Positions 1-8,568 of a stretch of DNA of 33,293 nt are shown one piece after another. Under the pieces are notes generated by a model that saw only the letters and a program-made list of their open reading frames with translations, was not told the origin of the DNA and did no database searches. The number at the start of each line of letters is the position of its first letter. The first letter of the stretch is position 1. Both the position numbers and the translations under genes were made by a program. Source of the DNA: Halomonas campaniensis (GTDB taxonomy: Bacteria > Pseudomonadota > Gammaproteobacteria > Pseudomonadales > Halomonadaceae); contig NZ_JPUA01000043.1 of the NCBI RefSeq assembly GCF_002211105.1, positions 202,912 through 236,204 on the forward strand, given 5' to 3'.

Positions 1-13
1 AGCGCCAGCTGCA

Positions 14-874
14 TTATGGGTTGCGCGGGTAGCGGGAGAAATCCGGGCGGCGCTTTTCATTAAAGGCGTTGCGCCCCTCCTGCCCCTCTTCGGTCATGTA
101 GTAGAGCATGGTGGCGTTACCCGCCAGCTCCTGCAGCCCGGCTTGCCCATCGCAGTCGGCATTGAGGGCGGCTTTTAGGCAGCGCAGTGCCATGGGGCTA
201 TTCTGCAGCATCTCGCGGCACCAGCGTACGCTCTCTTTTTCCAACTCTGCCAGGGGCACCACATGGTTGACCAGCCCCATTTCAAGCGCTTGGGCGGCAT
301 CGTACTGGCGGCATAGGAACCAGATTTCCCGGGCCTTTTTCTGGCCCACAATGCGCGCCATATAAGAGGCGCCGTAGCCACCATCAAAAGAGCCGACTTT
401 GGGGCCGGTCTGGCCAAAAATGGCGTTATCGGCGGCAATGGTCAGATCGCACATCATATGCAGCACATGGCCACCGCCAATGGCGTAACCCGCCACCATG
501 GCGATAATTGGCTTAGGACAGGTACGAATATCGCGCTGGAAGTCCAGCACGTTAAGGTGGTGGGCACCCTCTTCGTCCTGGTAACCACCGTAGTCGCCAC
601 GAATACGCTGATCACCACCGGAACAGAACGCTTTGTCGCCGGCTCCGGTGAGAATAATCGCACCAATGGCGCTGTCGTAACGCGCCCGGCTTAGCGCCTG
701 GATCATCTCGCTCACCGTGAGCGGGCGAAAGGCGTTGCGCACTTCAGGGCGGTTGATGGTGATGCGGGCGATGCCCTCTTTTGATGTGTGATACAGAATA
801 TCCTGGTAGTCGTTTGAGTGATCCTGCCACTCAATCGCTGCGTAGAGTTCTGCTTCAGTGAGTCCTTTAATCAT
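14..874 (-). CDS. menB: 1,4-dihydroxy-2-naphthoyl-CoA synthase MenB
   Basis: Crotonase-fold enzyme that closes the second ring of the naphthoquinone by a Dieckmann-type condensation of o-succinylbenzoyl-CoA in the cytoplasm. The 286-residue length matches E. coli MenB (285). The family signature is nearly intact: SGGDQRIRGDYGGYQDEEG, the oxyanion-hole segment AGYAIGGGHVLHMMCDLT, and FGQTGPKVGSFDGGYG, the Gly-containing form seen in the bicarbonate-dependent E. coli-type enzymes. It ends PDFSRYPRNP, like the E. coli tail. The ATG at 872-874 is preceded by a weak purine-rich AAGAGA. It lies 49 bp downstream of frdD on the same strand, so it may be the last visible gene of a frd-men transcript. 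The 13 bases to its left end the window, so any following menC or menE cannot be seen. Confidence 0.96.
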   Translation of the reverse strand: MIKGLTEAELYAAIEWQDHSNDYQDILYHTSKEGIARITINRPEVRNAFRPLTVSEMIQALSRARYDSAIGAIILTGAGDKAFCSGGDQRIRGDYGGYQDEEGAHHLNVLDFQRDIRTCPKPIIAMVAGYAIGGGHVLHMMCDLTIAADNAIFGQTGPKVGSFDGGYGASYMARIVGQKKAREIWFLCRQYDAAQALEMGLVNHVVPLAELEKESVRWCREMLQNSPMALRCLKAALNADCDGQAGLQELAGNATMLYYMTEEGQEGRNAFNEKRRPDFSRYPRNP

Positions 875-923
875 GCCAGTCTCTTTTTTTATCTGTCAGG
901 GGTAAGCTGATAACAAGGGCCGT

Positions 924-1310
924 TTAGCGAAGGAAACCCGCCACAACGATGCCCAACGCCAAAACACTCAACAGCGCCGCCCCACCGTACATCAGCTTCT
1001 TATTGAGTGCGTCGCTGCCCACGCTGATATCAAACAGCCCATGGCGCAGGCGGTGGGCAGCATGAAATAGCGGCAAGCAGACCACAGCGCCAATAAACAA
1101 AAAGCCCGGCACGCTAAACAGCAGCGAAGATGCCCGCTCATAGCTCAGCGCCTCGGCGGGCAGCAGGCCCAGGGGCAGTAGAACGGCGATAAACAGAATC
1201 ACGGCAGGTAGCAAGACGGCGAAACAGACGCCGCCTGCGCTAAACAGTCCCCACCAAAGCGGTTCATCAAAGGCTTGTTTATGCTGAACATCATCTTTGT
1301 GCATGTTCAT
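924..1310 (-). CDS. frdD: Fumarate reductase membrane anchor subunit FrdD
   Basis: Small membrane subunit that with FrdC anchors the FrdAB catalytic dimer and forms the quinol-binding region. Of 128 residues, DEPLWWGLFSAGG and LLPLGLLPAEALSYERA align with E. coli FrdD (119 aa); about three hydrophobic helices follow, with the conserved HAAHRLRHGLFD loop. The ORF opens further upstream, but the ATG at 1308-1310 is chosen because AGGAG lies 6 nt before it and it makes an ATGA overlap with the frdC stop codon, the usual translational coupling. A second in-frame ATG two codons later is possible. Last gene of frdABCD. Confidence 0.93.
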   Translation of the reverse strand: MNMHKDDVQHKQAFDEPLWWGLFSAGGVCFAVLLPAVILFIAVLLPLGLLPAEALSYERASSLLFSVPGFLFIGAVVCLPLFHAAHRLRHGLFDISVGSDALNKKLMYGGAALLSVLALGIVVAGFLR

Positions 1311-1708
1311 GCTCCACTCCTCCCCAATAGCCAGAAAAATAGCAGCGCGACCATGACGACACCTGCCCACTGCCCGGCAACAATGGCCTGATCAGGCAGG
1401 CTATGCCCGGCGATACGCAGCGGCATTACCCGTGGGAACAGCACAAAGAAGGTGGCGGCATGAAACAGGCTGGCGGCCAGGGCTAGAAGATTCAGCAGTA
1501 GCACAATGGGCGAACCCATAAAGGCGATCCACCCCTGCCAACTTTCCGCCCCTTGCAACAGAGCAACCATACCGGCGAGTAAACAGAGCGTGAAAAACAC
1601 CAGCGGTAGCACCGTGGCTTCGCGCAGCATATAGAGTTTAAAAAAGCGGTGTTTTAGCCACCAGTTGCGTTTCAGCGGCGGCAGGCGTTGCGATGATGAT
1701 TTATCCAT
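1307..1708 (-). CDS. frdC: Fumarate reductase membrane anchor subunit FrdC
   Basis: Second membrane anchor of quinol:fumarate reductase. The 133 residues match E. coli FrdC (131 aa) in length and layout. NWWLKHRFFKLYMLREATV near the N terminus corresponds to the E. coli TWWKKLPFYRFYMLREGT segment, followed by three hydrophobic helices; the second carries LAASLFHAATFF with the conserved His. The start at 1706-1708 has AGGA a few bases upstream. It begins 12 bp after frdB and overlaps frdD by 4 bp. The short dihaem-type anchor of succinate dehydrogenases is not what is seen; the two-small-subunit FrdC/FrdD layout favours a menaquinol-using fumarate reductase. Confidence 0.94.
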   Translation of the reverse strand: MDKSSSQRLPPLKRNWWLKHRFFKLYMLREATVLPLVFFTLCLLAGMVALLQGAESWQGWIAFMGSPIVLLLNLLALAASLFHAATFFVLFPRVMPLRIAGHSLPDQAIVAGQWAGVVMVALLFFWLLGRSGA

Positions 1709-1720
1709 GATGTTCCTCCC

Positions 1721-2533
1721 CTACCCTTTAAACAGCGCAATAAGCGTGTGTTTGGCCGCTTCAACCTTGCCCTGATTAACCGCCGCGGCGGGGTCAACGT
1801 GTTTAGGGCACACCTTTGAGCAGAAGCCCACAAAGGTGCAGCTCCATACCCCGTCGTGGCGGTTAAGCTCGGCCATGCGCTGTTTTTTGCCGTGGTCTCG
1901 GCTGTCCAGGTTGTAACGGTGAGCCAGCGTTAACGCCGCCGGGCCAAGAAACTCCGGATTAAGCCCAAACTGGGGGCAGGCGGAGTAGCAGAGACCACAA
2001 TTAATGCAGTTGGCGAACTGCTTATAGCGGGCGAGCTGTTCAGGTGACTGCTGGTAGGTTTCCGGCGCCTGGGGGTCGTAGGGTTTTACCGGGTTGTCAT
2101 CGATCAGGTAGGGCTTCACCGCCGCCAAGTGTTCCAGAAAGATCTCCATATCCACCACCAGATCCCGTTGCACAGGAAAGTGGGCCAACGGCTCAATACG
2201 AATATCGCCCTCGTAATCGCGCAGGAAGGTTTTGCAACCCAACTTGGGAATGCCGTTCACCATAACCCCGCAGGAGCCGCAAATCGCCATGCGGCACGAC
2301 CAGCGGTAGCTCAAGGTACTATCGAGCTGCTCTTTAATGTGGTTGAGGGCATCCAGCAGCGAGGTGCTGTCGTCCACCGGCAGGTCGTACTCCTGCCAGA
2401 ACGTCTCAGCTGAGTTATCCGGCAGGTAGCGTTTGACGCTGATGTGCTTGGTGCTGGTGTTATTAGTATTGATGCTATTAGTACTGGCGCTATCAGCGCT
2501 AACACGCTTGGCAGTAATCTGATCGGTATTCAT
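1721..2533 (-). CDS. frdB: Fumarate reductase iron-sulfur subunit FrdB
   Basis: Electron-transfer subunit linking the quinol site to FrdA. All three cluster motifs are present: a 2Fe-2S ferredoxin domain with Cys80, Cys85, Cys88 and Cys100; CINCGLCYSACP (Cys176, 179, 182, 186) for the 4Fe-4S cluster; and Cys232, 238 and 242 in the CTFVGFCSKVCPKH segment for the 3Fe-4S cluster. At 270 residues it exceeds E. coli FrdB (244) because of a Ser/Thr/Asn-rich N-terminal stretch (about residues 10-30) encoded by degenerate short repeats. The ATG overlaps the frdA stop by 4 bp, supporting this start although it includes the odd extension. Confidence 0.96.
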   Translation of the reverse strand: MNTDQITAKRVSADSASTNSINTNNTSTKHISVKRYLPDNSAETFWQEYDLPVDDSTSLLDALNHIKEQLDSTLSYRWSCRMAICGSCGVMVNGIPKLGCKTFLRDYEGDIRIEPLAHFPVQRDLVVDMEIFLEHLAAVKPYLIDDNPVKPYDPQAPETYQQSPEQLARYKQFANCINCGLCYSACPQFGLNPEFLGPAALTLAHRYNLDSRDHGKKQRMAELNRHDGVWSCTFVGFCSKVCPKHVDPAAAVNQGKVEAAKHTLIALFKG

Positions 2534-4317
2534 GCCTTTTCCCCCTTGCCCGCATCACCATAGGCCCTCTCCGCCGGGGCGGAAAACTGCACATCGACGT
2601 CCTGCCAGCGCAGCTCGGCATGGCCATCGCCTTGGTAGAACACCTGGCTATGCTTGAGGTAGTTAACGTCGTCGCGTTTCTGCATGCCATCATCCAGACG
2701 CTGATGAGCACCGCGGGATTCACGGCGCTCCAGTGCACTCAAGCAAGAGGCTTCGGCAATATCCAGGCCGCACTCCAGTTCCAGGCACTCCAGTAGCTCG
2801 GTATTAAAAATCTTGCTGGTATCGTTAATGCGAACCTTGTTAAAGCGCGCACGCAGTTGGCGCATGGTATCCAGCGAGTGGCGCATGCCCTCTTCGGTGC
2901 GATAAATGCCACAGCCGCTCTCCATGGCCTGCACCATGGCGTGCTTGAGTTCTACCCAACTCTCCGCACTGCCGGTGCCATCACATAGACGCAACAGTTT
3001 GGCTTGCTGGCGGTCACCCTGGGCTTCCAGCAGGCGCTCATCGGCCCACTCTGTTTGCGCCGCACGCTTACTTGCCTGCTCACCGGCCAGGCGGCCAAAC
3101 ACCAATAGCTCAGTCAGCGAGTTAGACCCTAGACGGTTAGCACCGTGCAGGCCCACCGAAGCGCACTCTCCGGCGGCGTAGAGCCCGGCAATGGAGGTTT
3201 CGCACTGAGGGTTGGTTTCAATACCGCCCATGGTGTAATGCACCGCCGGGCGAATGGGCACTGGCTCTTTGACGGGGTCGACGTTGATATAGGATTTGGC
3301 CAGTTCGCAGATAAAGGGCAGGCGCTCCAGAATGGTCTTTTCACCCAAGTGGCGCAGATCAAGATAGACCACGTCGCTGTCGCCAAACTTGCCGGTGCGG
3401 CCCGCCTGCTGCTCCTGCCAGAAAGCCTGGGAGAGTTTGTCCCGCGGCCCCAGCTCCATGTACTTGTTCTCCGGCTTGCCAAGTGGCGTTTCCGGGCCAA
3501 GGCCGTAATCCTGTAGATAGCGGTAGCCATCTTTATTAAGCAGAATGCCACCTTCACCCCGGCACGCTTCGGTAATCAAAATGCCGGAGCCGGGCAGGCC
3601 GGTGGGGTGGTACTGAACAAACTCCATATCGCGCAGCGCCACACCGTGGCGATAAGCCATCGCCATCCCATCGCCGGTGACAATGCCCGCATTGGTGTTG
3701 AAACGGAACAAGCGTCCCGCGCCGCCGGTGGCAAGCACTACTGCTTTGGCACGCAGCAGGGTCAATTCGCCGGTGGCGATCTGCAGCGCAATCACGCCGA
3801 TCACCGCGCCTTCGTGTACCGCCAGGTCGAGCACAAAGTATTCGTCGAAACGCTCGATCTCAGGATATTTCAGCGAGGTCTGAAACAGGGTGTGAAGCAT
3901 ATGGAAGCCGGTTTTGTCGGCGGCGAACCAAGTACGGGCGGTTTTCATGCCCCCAAAGCGGCGCACCTGCACCTGTCCATCGTCTTTACGGCTCCAGGGG
4001 CAGCCCCAGCGCTCCATCTGCACCAGTTCTTGGTAAGCGTGATGAACGAAATAGTCGACGACGCCCTGCTCAACCAGCCAGTCACCGCCGGACACCGTGT
4101 CGTCGAAGTGGGCCTGGTGGGAATCCTCAGCACTGGTGACGGCGGCCGCTCCGCCTTCCGCGGCAACGGTATGGGAGCGCATGGGATACACCTTGGAGAG
4201 CAGCGCAATACGCTGAGGGGTGCCCTGGGTGTTAGCCTGCTCGGCAGCTCCAATAGCAGCACGTAAGCCTGCGCCGCCCCCACCGACAATGACGATATCG
4301 AAATCTCGCTGCTGCAT
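2530..4317 (-). CDS. frdA: Fumarate reductase flavoprotein subunit FrdA
   Basis: Catalytic subunit reducing fumarate to succinate on the cytoplasmic face. It has an N-terminal FAD dinucleotide-binding motif IVGGGGAGLRAAIGAA, then MRSHTVAAEGG with His49 as the expected covalent FAD attachment site. Active-site segments VQYHPTGLPGSGIL, HYTMGGIET and GANRLGSNSL are present, as is the C-terminal RGAHQRLDDG. An upstream in-frame start would give 616 residues, but the ATG at 4315-4317 is preferred: AAGGGG lies 6 nt before it and the resulting N terminus MQQRDFDIVIVG aligns with E. coli FrdA; this gives 595 residues (E. coli 602). The fused identity to FrdA rather than SdhA is supported by the PETPLG.P.NKYMELGPRD insert and by frdCD downstream. 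First gene of frdABCD, under the Fnr-type box at 4434. Confidence 0.97.
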   Translation of the reverse strand: MQQRDFDIVIVGGGGAGLRAAIGAAEQANTQGTPQRIALLSKVYPMRSHTVAAEGGAAAVTSAEDSHQAHFDDTVSGGDWLVEQGVVDYFVHHAYQELVQMERWGCPWSRKDDGQVQVRRFGGMKTARTWFAADKTGFHMLHTLFQTSLKYPEIERFDEYFVLDLAVHEGAVIGVIALQIATGELTLLRAKAVVLATGGAGRLFRFNTNAGIVTGDGMAMAYRHGVALRDMEFVQYHPTGLPGSGILITEACRGEGGILLNKDGYRYLQDYGLGPETPLGKPENKYMELGPRDKLSQAFWQEQQAGRTGKFGDSDVVYLDLRHLGEKTILERLPFICELAKSYINVDPVKEPVPIRPAVHYTMGGIETNPQCETSIAGLYAAGECASVGLHGANRLGSNSLTELLVFGRLAGEQASKRAAQTEWADERLLEAQGDRQQAKLLRLCDGTGSAESWVELKHAMVQAMESGCGIYRTEEGMRHSLDTMRQLRARFNKVRINDTSKIFNTELLECLELECGLDIAEASCLSALERRESRGAHQRLDDGMQKRDDVNYLKHSQVFYQGDGHAELRWQDVDVQFSAPAERAYGDAGKGEKA

Positions 4318-4433
4318 GACAACCCCTTCCATTAGCCAAGTCAAAGGTGGTACCGGCGACACTCTTCGGTGCCCTTTCATCGCTCCAACTTACCACGCCT
4401 ATAACAGGCCCTGCTCATTAGTCGAAAGAACTA

Positions 4434-4447
4434 TTGACGTGCGTCAA
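4434..4447. promoter_or_regulatory. Fnr/Anr-type binding site in the frdA-transporter divergent region
   Basis: TTGAC, GTGC, GTCAA: a perfect 5-bp inverted repeat fitting the Fnr/Anr consensus TTGAY-N4-RTCAA. It sits between frdA (ATG 117 bp away, minus strand) and the DASS transporter (ATG 144 bp away, plus strand). A weak -10-like TATTGC at 4469-4474 is at the spacing expected of a class II Fnr promoter reading toward the transporter. A TATAGG-like element faces frdA at 4398-4403 but at a less standard distance. Confidence 0.65.
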
Positions 4448-4521
4448 GCAAGTGGAAAATCGAGCCGGTATTGCTGTTCCCCCCGCGCCGCAGCACCTAC
4501 TCTTCAAACCACTCACTGCAG

Positions 4522-4539
4522 GGCGGATAGCTATCTGCC
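4522..4539. promoter_or_regulatory. 18-bp palindrome in the transporter leader
   Basis: GGCGGATAG is followed directly by CTATCTGCC, giving 9-bp arms with one G-T mismatch, 51 bp upstream of the transporter ATG. It could be a regulator operator or a leader hairpin; no T-run follows immediately, so a terminator is unlikely. Confidence 0.4.
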
Positions 4540-4590
4540 AGGCAATAAAAAAGCCCAGACAGACTCAAGAAAACTAAAGAGAGGTGCCGC

Positions 4591-6060
4591 ATGATGACGA
4601 ATGCTCAACCCTCACCGCGATGGAAACTGTTAGCGCCGCTTGCAGTCGCTATCATCGTCGCGCTGATACCCACGCCCCCGGGGCTTGCCCCTCATGCATG
4701 GTATTTTTTCGCCGTTTTCCTCGGCTGCGTAGTGGGCTTGATTCTTGAACCGCTACCGGGCGCAGTGGTAGGCCTAATTGGCGTCACCCTTGTGGCGCTG
4801 CTTTCAAGGTGGGTGCTGTTCTCTCCGGAACAACTGGCCGCTGATGGGTTTAATGCCGCTAACCAGGCCTTTTCGTGGGCGGTGTCGGGCTTTACCAACT
4901 CGACGGTATGGTTGATTTTTGGCGCCTTTATGTTTGCCTTGGGGTATGAAAAGACCGGCCTGGGCAGGCGAATATCTCTCTGGTTGGTCAAGGCAATGGG
5001 GAAGCGTACCTTGACCCTTGGCTACGCGGTGATGATTGCTGATGGCATTCTGGCCCCCTTTACGCCCTCCAATACGGCGCGCAGTGCGGGCACGATCTTC
5101 CCAGTGATTCGCAACCTGCCACCGCTTTACGATTCGCACCCCAATGACCCCAGTATGAAGCGCATGGGTAGCTTTTTGATGTGGACAGCACTTGCGTCTA
5201 CCTGCGTCACTAGCTCGCTGTTTTTGACCGCCCTGGCCCCTAACTTACTGGCCATCGCGCTAACCGAAAGCGCCACTGGTATCCATATCAACTGGGGACA
5301 GTGGTTCATGGCGGTAGCACCGGCGGGCATTCTGCTGCTACTGCTGGTGCCGCTGTTGAGCTACTGGCTATGCGCGCCCGAAGTGAAAGCGGGCAGTGAA
5401 ATTTCCGACTGGGCGGGCCAGGAGCTAACCAAACTGGGGGCACTGACCCGCCATGAAATCATACTGGTCATGATGGTGGTCACCGCCCTGCTGCTATGGA
5501 TTTTCGCAGGCGACATTATCTCTGGATCACTGGTAGGTCTACTGGTGATCTGCGGCATGCTGTTAACCGGCATTGTGACCTGGAGCGATATTCTCGATAA
5601 CCGAGCCGCCTGGAATACCTTCGTATGGTTTGCCACGCTGGTGGCGCTCGCGGGTGGTCTCAGCCAGGTGGGATTCGTTAATTGGTTTGGCGGTGTGGTC
5701 GGCGGGCAGATAAGCCACTTCAATCCGCTGATGGCCATGGTGGCACTGGTGGTTATCTTCTACCTACTGCACTACTTCTTTGCCAGCGTAACGGCCCACG
5801 TGACTGCCCTGCTGCCGGTGATCCTGGCGGCGGCATCGGGCATTGCCGGGCTGGATATGCAGATGTTTATCCTGCTGCTACTGCCCACACTCGGCTTTAT
5901 GGGCATTCTTACTCCCTACGGCACGGGCCCAAGCCCGGTTTACTACGGCAGCGGCTACCTACCCAGCGCATTGTTCTGGCGGCTAGGAGCCATCTTCGGG
6001 CTGCTGTTCCTGGTGGTTTGGCTGGTGATCGGCCTACCCTGGTTAATGGTGATCAGTTGA
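4591..6060 (+). CDS. DASS-family (SLC13/CitT-like) anion or dicarboxylate transporter
   Basis: Inner-membrane carrier of the divalent anion:Na+ symporter (DASS) superfamily, 489 residues and about a dozen hydrophobic segments, the size of E. coli CitT and TtdT. The two substrate/Na+ hairpin motifs are visible: APFTPSNTARSAG near residue 160 and LTPYGTGPSPVYYGSGY near residue 440. AGAGAGG lies 6 nt before the first of two adjacent ATGs. It is divergent from frdA across a shared Fnr-type box, so a role in fumarate uptake or succinate efflux or exchange is a reasonable inference. The family also carries citrate, tartrate, malate and 2-oxoglutarate, so the substrate is not settled. It converges with menH with only 12 bp between stop codons. 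Confidence 0.88.
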   Translation: MMTNAQPSPRWKLLAPLAVAIIVALIPTPPGLAPHAWYFFAVFLGCVVGLILEPLPGAVVGLIGVTLVALLSRWVLFSPEQLAADGFNAANQAFSWAVSGFTNSTVWLIFGAFMFALGYEKTGLGRRISLWLVKAMGKRTLTLGYAVMIADGILAPFTPSNTARSAGTIFPVIRNLPPLYDSHPNDPSMKRMGSFLMWTALASTCVTSSLFLTALAPNLLAIALTESATGIHINWGQWFMAVAPAGILLLLLVPLLSYWLCAPEVKAGSEISDWAGQELTKLGALTRHEIILVMMVVTALLLWIFAGDIISGSLVGLLVICGMLLTGIVTWSDILDNRAAWNTFVWFATLVALAGGLSQVGFVNWFGGVVGGQISHFNPLMAMVALVVIFYLLHYFFASVTAHVTALLPVILAAASGIAGLDMQMFILLLLPTLGFMGILTPYGTGPSPVYYGSGYLPSALFWRLGAIFGLLFLVVWLVIGLPWLMVIS

Positions 6061-6072
6061 TAAGCATTAGCC

Positions 6073-6822
6073 TCACCGATACCAGGCATTGAGCTGCTGA
6101 GCAATCATCCCCGGTTGCTCAGCGTGAAGATTGTGGCCCCCCTCCAGCGTGATATGGCGCAGGCGCGGGGCCATCCTTGTTAGTTGCGTCGCCAGAGTGT
6201 GGAACTTGGTGTCCCGCCGACCTGAAAAGTAGCTGACCGGTAGCGAAGCACTTTCCAGCCACTGCCAAAGTGAAGGCTGTTGCCCCAAGGACGTTGACCG
6301 CAGCATTTGGGCGACGGCTGGCCCACGGTTCGCCAGGCGGCGCTGAATCTGCCGACGCCGCTGGGCCTCCGTGAGATCGACAAACACCGGCTGCTGATAC
6401 CAATCGATTAGCACGTCTTCCAACGGCTCTTGCTCAAAGCGTCGCGCCCAGCGTTCATCATGAGCAATACGGCCAGGACGCTCACTGGCGGATAAACCAG
6501 GGTGAGCGCTCTCCAGCCAAAGCGCTTCCAACCCCGGCGGTTGGCGGCTGGCATGGTACAACGCCAAACGCCCGCCCAGGGAGTAGCCCAGCAGGCAGTA
6601 ACGGCTTACACCGTGGCTTATCAGCGTATCGCCAAGCCAGTGGTGAAACGCTTCAAAAGAGGCTACCTGCTCCTGGTGATGCTGGCCGTGCCCGGGCAAA
6701 TCCAGCGCGAGGCAACTGATGCCTTCCAAGCCAGCGATGACCTCAACCCAGTCCTGACCATCGCCCAGCAGGCCATGGAGCAGTACCAGGGTCGGCGTCT
6801 GCTTGTGAGGTTTACAGCTCAC
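6073..6822 (-). CDS. menH: 2-succinyl-6-hydroxy-2,4-cyclohexadiene-1-carboxylate synthase MenH
   Basis: Alpha/beta-hydrolase-fold lyase that removes pyruvate from SEPHCHC to give SHCHC in menaquinone synthesis. The 249 residues fit E. coli MenH (252). LVLLHGLLGDGQDW forms the N-terminal loop; the nucleophile elbow GYSLGGR has Ser81; Asp204 (GRRDTKF) and His230 (EGGHNLHAEQP) complete the likely triad. The start is a GTG at 6820-6822 inside the end of menD (11-bp overlap), with GAGGGG 6 nt upstream, so coupling to menD is expected. Last gene of doxX-menF-menD-menH. Confidence 0.94.
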   Translation of the reverse strand: MSCKPHKQTPTLVLLHGLLGDGQDWVEVIAGLEGISCLALDLPGHGQHHQEQVASFEAFHHWLGDTLISHGVSRYCLLGYSLGGRLALYHASRQPPGLEALWLESAHPGLSASERPGRIAHDERWARRFEQEPLEDVLIDWYQQPVFVDLTEAQRRRQIQRRLANRGPAVAQMLRSTSLGQQPSLWQWLESASLPVSYFSGRRDTKFHTLATQLTRMAPRLRHITLEGGHNLHAEQPGMIAQQLNAWYR

Positions 6823-8563
6823 GCGACGCCCCTCGAATCGCTGCGCCTAAGGCCTTAAGATCATCGGCGACCTGCTGATGGGGTACGTTAACCTCAATCA
6901 ACGTAACGCCCGACTCTAACGCCTGGGCATAAGCCGCCGCGAAGGCTTCCAATGAGCTGGGCGCCGAGTAGCCAAGCCCAAACATCTTGGCCGCATACTC
7001 GAAGTTAAGCCCATGTGGCTGGCGATAATAGCGCTCCAGCAGTTCCCCCTCTTTGGGCACCGGCAGCATATGAAAAATACTGCCGCCATCATTATTGAGA
7101 ATAACCACCACCAGCGGCTGAGCCGCCTGCTTTAACAGTGCGAGGCTATTGAGATCATGCAGTGCGCTGGTATCTCCCAGCACAATGGTAGTGGGTTCTG
7201 AGCATGTGCAACTGAGGCCATAGGCCGTGGCGATTAAGCCATCAATGCCAGACGCGCCGCGATTGGCCAATACCCGCAGCGGCATTTGGCGGTGTGCTCC
7301 CAGCATATTCATCAGCCTTGCAGGCAGGCTGTTACCGATAAACAGCTGCCCTTCCACCCGTTGCGCTAGCTGGTGGCAAACACCCAGCTCTGAGAAGGCC
7401 GCGCACTGCTCCTCTACAAATTGGCTGGTGCGGCGCTGAAGACTACCCAACTGATGCCAAGGCGCTTGTTCGGGGATTTTCGGCAAGCCAGCTATAAAAT
7501 CCGCGGGCGAGCTTATCAACCGGCGCTTAACGCAGTAATCAGGATCCAGCCGTTGGGGCAGCGGCTCAACCAGCCAGACATCCTGCCAGGGCTGTTGGGC
7601 AATAAACTGCGTTAGCCGCTTGGAAATTAGCCGACTGCCAAACTGCAGCAATACCTCTGCCTTAGTCAGTTCCGCGCTAAAGTGTTCGTCATGAAGCGCC
7701 AGATCAAAATGGATCAGGTTATAAGGATCAAAACGGAGCTGGCTCTGCACATCCGCCAGTAGCGGCCAGCCCAGCTGCTTGGCGAGCGCCACCACTTGCT
7801 GTGCCTGCTGCGGGTCATGGATGCTACCCGCAATGATAATTCCGCGCTGCTGGGCAAACGCTTCCCATACGTCACTAAGCGCTGGAATGGTGGCGCGGGT
7901 CTGTATATCCCCCCATGACCAGTCACTCCACGGCGTGGAGTTCGTCAGCCAGCGCCCCAGCGGGGCGAGATAGTCACTGGCATCCACCAAACATTCGCCG
8001 GGGTAAAGGGGCTCGCGGTAACGGCAGTTGATATGGATGGGGCCAGGGGTGCGGCGCTGCTGATCAACCGCTTGATCAATCGTACTGAGGAGAAACGCTG
8101 CTTTTATCTCAGCATCGGGCGCTGGCAAGTCGTGGTGGACAGTCGTGTGGCGGGAGAAGATATCCCGTTGATCAATGGCCTGATTGCTGCCGTTATCCAG
8201 CAGCTCAATGGGTCGGTCAGCGGAGAGCACAATCAGCGGTACGCCAAGCAAATTAGCTTCCACCACTGCTGGATAGAGGTTGGCCACGGCGGTGCCGGAA
8301 GTCGTAATCACCACCACGGGGCGATGACTGCCCCGGGCAATACCCAGCGCCATAAATCCCAGCCCGCGCTCGTCAAAATGGCAGTGGCAGCAAAGCCCCA
8401 CATGCTCGCTGGCGGCCATGGTCAGCGGCGATGAGCGCGAGCCGGGCGCCAGCACCACATCGCGCACCCCTAAGCGATAAAGCTCTTCCAGCATTAGCGC
8501 CGACCAAACATGATTAAAGGTGGCGTGCACTTGCGCAAAACCGCTCAATACAGAAGCTGTCAT
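6812..8563 (-). CDS. menD: SEPHCHC synthase MenD (ThDP-dependent)
   Basis: Adds a succinic semialdehyde unit from 2-oxoglutarate to isochorismate using thiamine diphosphate. The N-terminal Pyr domain carries VVLAPGSRSSPLT and the activating Glu65 (FDERGLGFMALG). The PP domain has RGASGIDG (435-442) and the metal/ThDP motif GDTSALHDLNS (463-473) with NNDGG (490-494). At 583 residues it is somewhat longer than E. coli MenD (556), mostly by an N-terminal extension of about ten residues and an insert in the middle domain. The ATG at 8561-8563 lies 5 bp after the menF stop, so the menF 3' end supplies the ribosome-binding region. Confidence 0.96.
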   Translation of the reverse strand: MTASVLSGFAQVHATFNHVWSALMLEELYRLGVRDVVLAPGSRSSPLTMAASEHVGLCCHCHFDERGLGFMALGIARGSHRPVVVITTSGTAVANLYPAVVEANLLGVPLIVLSADRPIELLDNGSNQAIDQRDIFSRHTTVHHDLPAPDAEIKAAFLLSTIDQAVDQQRRTPGPIHINCRYREPLYPGECLVDASDYLAPLGRWLTNSTPWSDWSWGDIQTRATIPALSDVWEAFAQQRGIIIAGSIHDPQQAQQVVALAKQLGWPLLADVQSQLRFDPYNLIHFDLALHDEHFSAELTKAEVLLQFGSRLISKRLTQFIAQQPWQDVWLVEPLPQRLDPDYCVKRRLISSPADFIAGLPKIPEQAPWHQLGSLQRRTSQFVEEQCAAFSELGVCHQLAQRVEGQLFIGNSLPARLMNMLGAHRQMPLRVLANRGASGIDGLIATAYGLSCTCSEPTTIVLGDTSALHDLNSLALLKQAAQPLVVVILNNDGGSIFHMLPVPKEGELLERYYRQPHGLNFEYAAKMFGLGYSAPSSLEAFAAAYAQALESGVTLIEVNVPHQQVADDLKALGAAIRGASREL

Positions 8564-8568
8564 ATGTG

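Noticed and set aside
3607..4266. 219-codon open frame on the plus strand
   Set aside because: Antisense to frdA, with no recognisable domain; a shadow of a GC-rich coding region.
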